Shown here piece after piece: positions 59,740 to 64,000 of a stretch of DNA of 64,000 bases. The stretch lies in the NCBI GenBank assembly GCA_902619615.1, contig CACNFD010000001.1, forward strand, positions 62,001-126,000, in the 5' to 3' direction. Origin of the DNA: an uncultured SAR116 cluster alpha proteobacterium (GTDB lineage: Bacteria; Pseudomonadota; Alphaproteobacteria; Puniceispirillales; Marisalimonadaceae). The position numbers were made by a program, and so were the translations under genes. Positions within the stretch are counted from its first letter, which is position 1, and every line of letters starts with the position of its first letter. The notes under the pieces were generated by a model that worked only from the letters and a program-made list of their open reading frames with translations, was not told the DNA's origin and did no database searches.

Positions 59740-61356
59740 ATGAACCAAGTTAAATTAAATAAAAAAGATTATGACGCTATAATCGTAGGAGCTGGTTTTT
59801 CAGGATTATACCAATTGATCTGCCTGCGTGATCAGCTTAACCTTAATTGTGTAGTTTTAGAAACTGGAGATGATGTAGGTGGCACATGGTATTGGAACCG
59901 CTATCCAGGTGCTAGATGTGATACAGAGAGTCACGCCTACTCTTATTATTTTTCTGATGATTTACTTAAAGAGTGGACATGGTCAGAACGATATCCAGGA
60001 CACGCTGAAATTAGAAGATATATGAATTTTGTTGCAAATAAATTTGATCTCAAAAAAGATATTCTTTTCCAACAAAAAGTTACTAGCGCTTGTTTTAATA
60101 ATGACGAAAATAATTGGAATGTAATTACTAATAGTAAAATTGAGTTTAAAGCTAAATTTCTTATATCTGCAGTTGGGTGCTTATCAAATACTAATATACC
60201 AAATATAAAAGGACTAGAAGATTTTGAAGGTAAATACTATCACACTGGTAATTGGCCTAAAAACGGTGTTTCATTTGCTGGTAAAAATGTTGGTCAAATT
60301 GGAACTGGATCAACTGGTATACAAGCTGTTCCGGTTATAGCTGAAGAAGCAAAACATTTAACTGTATTCCAAAGAACTGCAAATTACAGCATTCCTGCCA
60401 GAAATAAACCACTAACCTCAGAATTTAAGAAACATGTAAAAGAAAATTCAGATTTATACAAAAATCTAGTTAAGCGTACACCTAATGCTCATCCCTTTGA
60501 AATAAGTAAGCGAAATGTTGCTGATGTAGATCCAGATGAATTAAACGAAATTTACGAAAAGGCTTGGGAAATTGGTGGCCTTCAATTTAGGGCAGTATTT
60601 AATGATTTGGTTACAAATATTAAAGCAAATAAAACAGCATCAGATTTTATAAAAAAGAAAATTAGAGAAACTGTTTCAAATAAAAAGTTTGCTTCAATAT
60701 TGTCAGACATTGACCATCCCTATGCTGGAAAACGTCCACCTATCGATAGTAATTATTTTGAAACCTTTAATCGAGACAACGTTAATTTAGTTGACCTTCG
60801 CAGTGAGCCAATAGAGTTGATAGACAGAACTGGAATTAAAACTAAGAAAAATCATTTCGACCTCGATATAATTGTTTTTGCTACTGGTTATGATGCAATG
60901 ACAGGACCTTTAATAAATATGAATATTACCGGAAAGAATGGTCTAAAACTTAATGATGTATGGAAAGAAGGCCCAAAAACCTTTTTAGGCCTTCAAATTC
61001 CTGGATTTCCTAATTTGTTTACTATTACAGGACCAGGCAGTCCTTCAGTGTTAACAAATATGCCAATGGCTATTGAACAACATGTGGAATGGATTCGAGA
61101 CTGTATTAATTACATGAATAAAAAAGATTACTCAACAATTGAAACAGATATAAATTCTGCCGAAAAATGGGGAGATGAAGTCAATTCAGTTGCCAACCAA
61201 ACACTTTTACCAACTGTAAAACATTCTTGGTACTTGGGAGCAAATATTCCAGGTAAACCTAGAGTTTTTATGCCTTATGCCGGTGGGCTTCCGAGATATA
61301 CTGAGGTATGCGATAAAATAAAAAATAATAAATATAAAGATTTCATCTTAAATTAA
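59740..61356 (+). CDS. Baeyer-Villiger-type flavin monooxygenase
   Basis: The 538-residue FAD/NADPH enzyme inserts oxygen next to a ketone, making an ester or lactone. FAD binding is IIVGAGFSGLYQ (about 14-25), and the second Rossmann motif GQIGTGSTG is at 185-193. The Baeyer-Villiger fingerprint F-x-G-x3-H-T-x2-W-P is complete at 162-173 (F162, G164, H168, W172). GGTWYWNRYPGARCDTES is typical of cyclohexanone monooxygenase relatives. The length is normal. The substrate is not known. It is single on the plus strand. Confidence 0.9.
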   Translation: MNQVKLNKKDYDAIIVGAGFSGLYQLICLRDQLNLNCVVLETGDDVGGTWYWNRYPGARCDTESHAYSYYFSDDLLKEWTWSERYPGHAEIRRYMNFVANKFDLKKDILFQQKVTSACFNNDENNWNVITNSKIEFKAKFLISAVGCLSNTNIPNIKGLEDFEGKYYHTGNWPKNGVSFAGKNVGQIGTGSTGIQAVPVIAEEAKHLTVFQRTANYSIPARNKPLTSEFKKHVKENSDLYKNLVKRTPNAHPFEISKRNVADVDPDELNEIYEKAWEIGGLQFRAVFNDLVTNIKANKTASDFIKKKIRETVSNKKFASILSDIDHPYAGKRPPIDSNYFETFNRDNVNLVDLRSEPIELIDRTGIKTKKNHFDLDIIVFATGYDAMTGPLINMNITGKNGLKLNDVWKEGPKTFLGLQIPGFPNLFTITGPGSPSVLTNMPMAIEQHVEWIRDCINYMNKKDYSTIETDINSAEKWGDEVNSVANQTLLPTVKHSWYLGANIPGKPRVFMPYAGGLPRYTEVCDKIKNNKYKDFILN

Positions 61357-61359
61357 TGA

Positions 61360-61836
61360 TCAATCATTAATAGTAGTTTTTATATCATTAATTTTAGTTC
61401 TAATTTTTTTCATTCTTTCTTCAAGAACATTTTTCTTGGGAGGGTTATTTGAGTCAAATTGGTCTAACAGATTCGACATTTCGTTAGCTAACTCGTTGCT
61501 TTGTTTGTTCGAATCTATAAGTCTTATCTGTGTCTTTCTGATCAATGCACTCAAAACAACATTAGATTTAATCATTTTTGTGAAATATGACTTAGGTATC
61601 TTTTTGGCAACCAACTTTTGAGCACATACCTTTGCAGTGACAGTTCTAGGAACATTTAATAAAATGGATGTTTCTCCAAATATTTCTCCCATACCAAGTC
61701 TACTTAGCTTTAAACCGTCTTTTGTTTCAATATTAACATACCCTTCTAAAATTAGGTATGCCTCTGTTGCTTCATTTCCAGCTTCATATATTACTTCGCC
61801 AGGTTCCCAAATTGCTGACTTACCATTGTCTTGCAT
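61360..61836 (-). CDS. stand-alone cyclic-nucleotide-binding domain protein
   Basis: The 158-residue protein contains one cNMP-binding domain. The signature GEIFGETSILLNVPRTVTAKV is at about 50-70, where Glu and Arg would contact the ribose-phosphate. No helix-turn-helix follows, so it is not a CRP/FNR transcription factor. The C-terminal 60 residues are polar and probably helical (NEMSNLLDQF). It is the last gene of the minus-strand group with pobA-pcaH-pcaG, 31 bases after the small membrane protein. A signalling partner is not evident. Confidence 0.8.
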   Translation of the reverse strand: MQDNGKSAIWEPGEVIYEAGNEATEAYLILEGYVNIETKDGLKLSRLGMGEIFGETSILLNVPRTVTAKVCAQKLVAKKIPKSYFTKMIKSNVVLSALIRKTQIRLIDSNKQSNELANEMSNLLDQFDSNNPPKKNVLEERMKKIRTKINDIKTTIND

Positions 61837-61867
61837 CTAATACCACCCACAAAGAAAAACTAAAAAA

Positions 61868-62029
61868 TTATACTGGAATATCTAATGGCTCCATCCAAAA
61901 AATATATCCATAGAAAATTAAATAACAATAAAATAATAAATAAGCCCACCAAGGTTTTGGTTTAAAAGTTTTACTTTTTTCTTCTATAACCTCTAGTTCT
62001 TCTTTGTAATTTTTATAATAATTCATCAT
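61868..62029 (-). CDS. small membrane protein, 53 residues
   Basis: A short open frame, ATG at 62029 (with a second ATG next), encodes 53 residues: a charged N-terminal part with ELEVIEEKSK, a KPKPWWAY segment, one strongly hydrophobic aromatic-rich helix (YLLFYCYLIFYGYIFW), and the end MEPLDIPV before TAA. The gap it fills would otherwise be about 240 bases, which is unusual in this dense region. I do not recognise the family. No good ribosome site is visible. It lies between pcaG and the cyclic-nucleotide-binding gene on the same strand. Confidence 0.55.
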   Translation of the reverse strand: MMNYYKNYKEELEVIEEKSKTFKPKPWWAYLLFYCYLIFYGYIFWMEPLDIPV

Positions 62030-62074
62030 AAAATTGGATCTGCCCAACTAAATTCTCCACCATAAATTTAAATT

Positions 62075-62650
62075 TCATATGTCTAAAAAAATTGTTTCTT
62101 TATCGCCTTGCAAAAAAATATCAAATAAATAACTATTCTTTTTAATTTTTTTAGCAATTAAGCTATTTACATTATCTAGACTTATTATAGATAAAAGTGG
62201 ATCATTTTTCAATTCATCATCTTCAAAATAGACTCGAGTATTTAATGTCATATTCAGACCCCTTGCAGAAATTGATAATGAAACATGCGGGCTATATGTT
62301 TTTCTGTCAAAACCTTTATAAGATCCAGGTTTAATAGTTTTCAATGTAAACTTTTTGGTGATGTTATTTGGAATCAAACGTGCAAATCCACTGTCTTCGT
62401 TAAATTGTCCTTTCTCGTCACACTGCCAAGTTTCTATCATTACGTCATCTAACGCAACACCATTTCCATCAAACACTGAACCTTCGATAGTTATTAATTC
62501 GTTTTCTTGTTTATCCTTAAATGGAATTTCTCCTAAATCATTTTGATAAATTTTGTTAATTTTTATAGCATTAGGCATACAACCTATATGAAGAAATGGA
62601 CCTGCTGTTTGAAAAGGGGTTTCATCAAGCTTTGCTTTTATAGTTTCCAA
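62075..62650 (-). CDS. pcaG: protocatechuate 3,4-dioxygenase alpha subunit
   Basis: The alpha subunit pairs with PcaH in the iron dioxygenase that opens protocatechuate between its hydroxyls. The 191 residues show ETPFQTAGPFLHIG near the start and VMIETWQCDEKGQ, with SPHVSLSISARGLN later. These are PcaG features; the iron ligands are in PcaH. The frame continues upstream to a TTG at 62677, but that would overlap pcaH by 26 bases. A TTG at 62650 lies just after the pcaH stop with GAGGG in front, so it is preferred. Confidence 0.9.
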   Translation of the reverse strand: METIKAKLDETPFQTAGPFLHIGCMPNAIKINKIYQNDLGEIPFKDKQENELITIEGSVFDGNGVALDDVMIETWQCDEKGQFNEDSGFARLIPNNITKKFTLKTIKPGSYKGFDRKTYSPHVSLSISARGLNMTLNTRVYFEDDELKNDPLLSIISLDNVNSLIAKKIKKNSYLFDIFLQGDKETIFLDI

Positions 62651-62651
62651 A

Positions 62652-63377
62652 TTAAAGACCCTCTTTTCTATTTTCAAAATAGGTTTGTTTTATCCCTCTT
62701 AACACGATATCAAATTTATAAGCTAATAGATTTTTTGTATTTGATTTTGATGTATCTAAAACCCCAATTAAACTATTTTTTGCTTTTTCATTTCGAATCG
62801 AATTGACCATTGGGCAAAGCTTGATTAGTGGATCGCCTTCAAAATACATTTGTGTAATTAATCTCTGTCCAAAGCTTTTACCAAATATAGAAAAATGAAT
62901 ATGCATTGGTCTCCATTCAATACCTCGATTTGGATATGGATATGGTCCAGGTTGAATAGTTAAAAATTCGTAATAACCACTCGATGAAGTTAAACACCTT
63001 CCACAACCAGCAAAATTTGGATCGATTGGTGCAGGGTTTTCATCGTTATCATGTAAATATTTACCAGCTGCATTAGCTTGCCAAATCTCTATTAGTGCCC
63101 CTTTTATTGGATTAGTAAATTGATCGGAAACAGTTCCGTAGACAATAATTTTATGACCGAGTGGAGATATTTTATTTTTAGAAAAATTTAATGTTAAATC
63201 GTTGTCTAATTTTCCAATGATATTTTTGTTAAATATTGGTCCTATGGTCTCAGTATTCGAAGATGGAAATGAGATCTTTCTATTTTTAGGTGCTCTAAAT
63301 ATACTAGATTTGTAATCAGGAAAATCTATCTCAGGATGTTTCTCATAATTTCTTTTGATTAGCGATTTAGCATTCAT
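62652..63377 (-). CDS. pcaH: protocatechuate 3,4-dioxygenase beta subunit
   Basis: PcaH carries the Fe(III) site of protocatechuate 3,4-dioxygenase, which makes 3-carboxy-cis,cis-muconate. Iron ligands are seen in PGPYPYPN (Tyr) and WRPMHIHFSIFG (two His), and another Tyr in the GKYLHDNDEN segment. GALIEIWQANAAGKY and LTSSSGYYEFLTIQPG are also typical. The ATG at 63377 (241 residues) has TTTAGGTAG upstream and is preferred to the TTG at 63398. It is 39 bases after pobA and directly before pcaG. Confidence 0.93.
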   Translation of the reverse strand: MNAKSLIKRNYEKHPEIDFPDYKSSIFRAPKNRKISFPSSNTETIGPIFNKNIIGKLDNDLTLNFSKNKISPLGHKIIVYGTVSDQFTNPIKGALIEIWQANAAGKYLHDNDENPAPIDPNFAGCGRCLTSSSGYYEFLTIQPGPYPYPNRGIEWRPMHIHFSIFGKSFGQRLITQMYFEGDPLIKLCPMVNSIRNEKAKNSLIGVLDTSKSNTKNLLAYKFDIVLRGIKQTYFENRKEGL

Positions 63378-63416
63378 ATTTCTACCTAAATTTACCAAAT
63401 TATTTATTATTTAGGG

Positions 63417-64000
<584 letters not shown>

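Noticed and set aside
61360..61836. CRP/FNR-type transcription factor
   Set aside because: Only the cNMP-binding domain is present. The C-terminal part is too short and polar, with no helix-turn-helix pattern.

Overview
The window is an AT-rich, very tightly packed stretch of bacterial chromosome. It looks like a streamlined, probably marine, alphaproteobacterium. Three things point there: the five-gene F1 operon (delta-alpha-gamma-beta-epsilon) with no F0 genes beside it and priA directly upstream, an Irr-type Fur-family regulator, and the large set of CoA-transferase, MmgE/PrpD, TRAP and tripartite tricarboxylate transporter genes typical of such lineages. The exact lineage cannot be fixed from this window. 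Genes are separated by a few bases or overlap, including at convergent ends. I saw no tRNA, rRNA, CRISPR array, insertion sequence or prophage.

Region 1 (1-10.7 kb) is housekeeping: rppH and an amidase on the plus strand, the minus-strand run priA-atpH-atpA-atpG-atpD-atpC, then transaldolase and xerC. Region 2 (10.7-13.4 kb) is an oxidative-stress and iron unit: katG, with an Irr-box-like palindrome and a promoter in front of it, preceded by the irr-like gene.

Region 3 (13.5-34 kb) is a mosaic of short catabolic units: amidases, an ETHE1-like metallo-beta-lactamase protein, an omega-aminotransferase, CoA-transferases, FAH-fold enzymes, flavin monooxygenase, a ThDP enzyme, SCP2-like protein, SDR, RidA, AzlCD and acyl-CoA dehydrogenase. 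A broken EamA transporter gene lies at 25.1-25.9 kb.

Region 4 (34-44.4 kb) holds an amidase, a complete TRAP transporter, and a six-gene minus-strand operon: Meh-like hydratase, MmgE/PrpD, CaiB-type CoA-transferase, CitE-like lyase, MaoC dehydratase and a second CoA-transferase. Its enzyme classes match those that interconvert mesaconyl-, itaconyl- and citramalyl-CoA and cleave the last to pyruvate and acetyl-CoA. This is the most interesting system in the window.

Region 5 (44.4-58.6 kb) contains a tautomerase-like/enoyl-CoA hydratase/PcaB-like/thioesterase operon, glutathione-dependent formaldehyde oxidation (frmA-fghA), an enoyl-CoA hydratase with CoA-transferase, a gamma carbonic anhydrase-like protein, an enolase-superfamily enzyme with a TauD dioxygenase, and tctCBA followed by a third MmgE/PrpD gene. 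Region 6 (58.6-64 kb) has a YdjM-like membrane protein, a Baeyer-Villiger-type monooxygenase, a stand-alone cyclic-nucleotide-binding protein, a 53-residue membrane protein, and the 4-hydroxybenzoate/protocatechuate genes pcaG, pcaH and pobA (pobA runs off the end). Together the genes describe a heterotroph that scavenges amides, dicarboxylic and tricarboxylic acids and lignin-type aromatics, with almost no dedicated local regulators.
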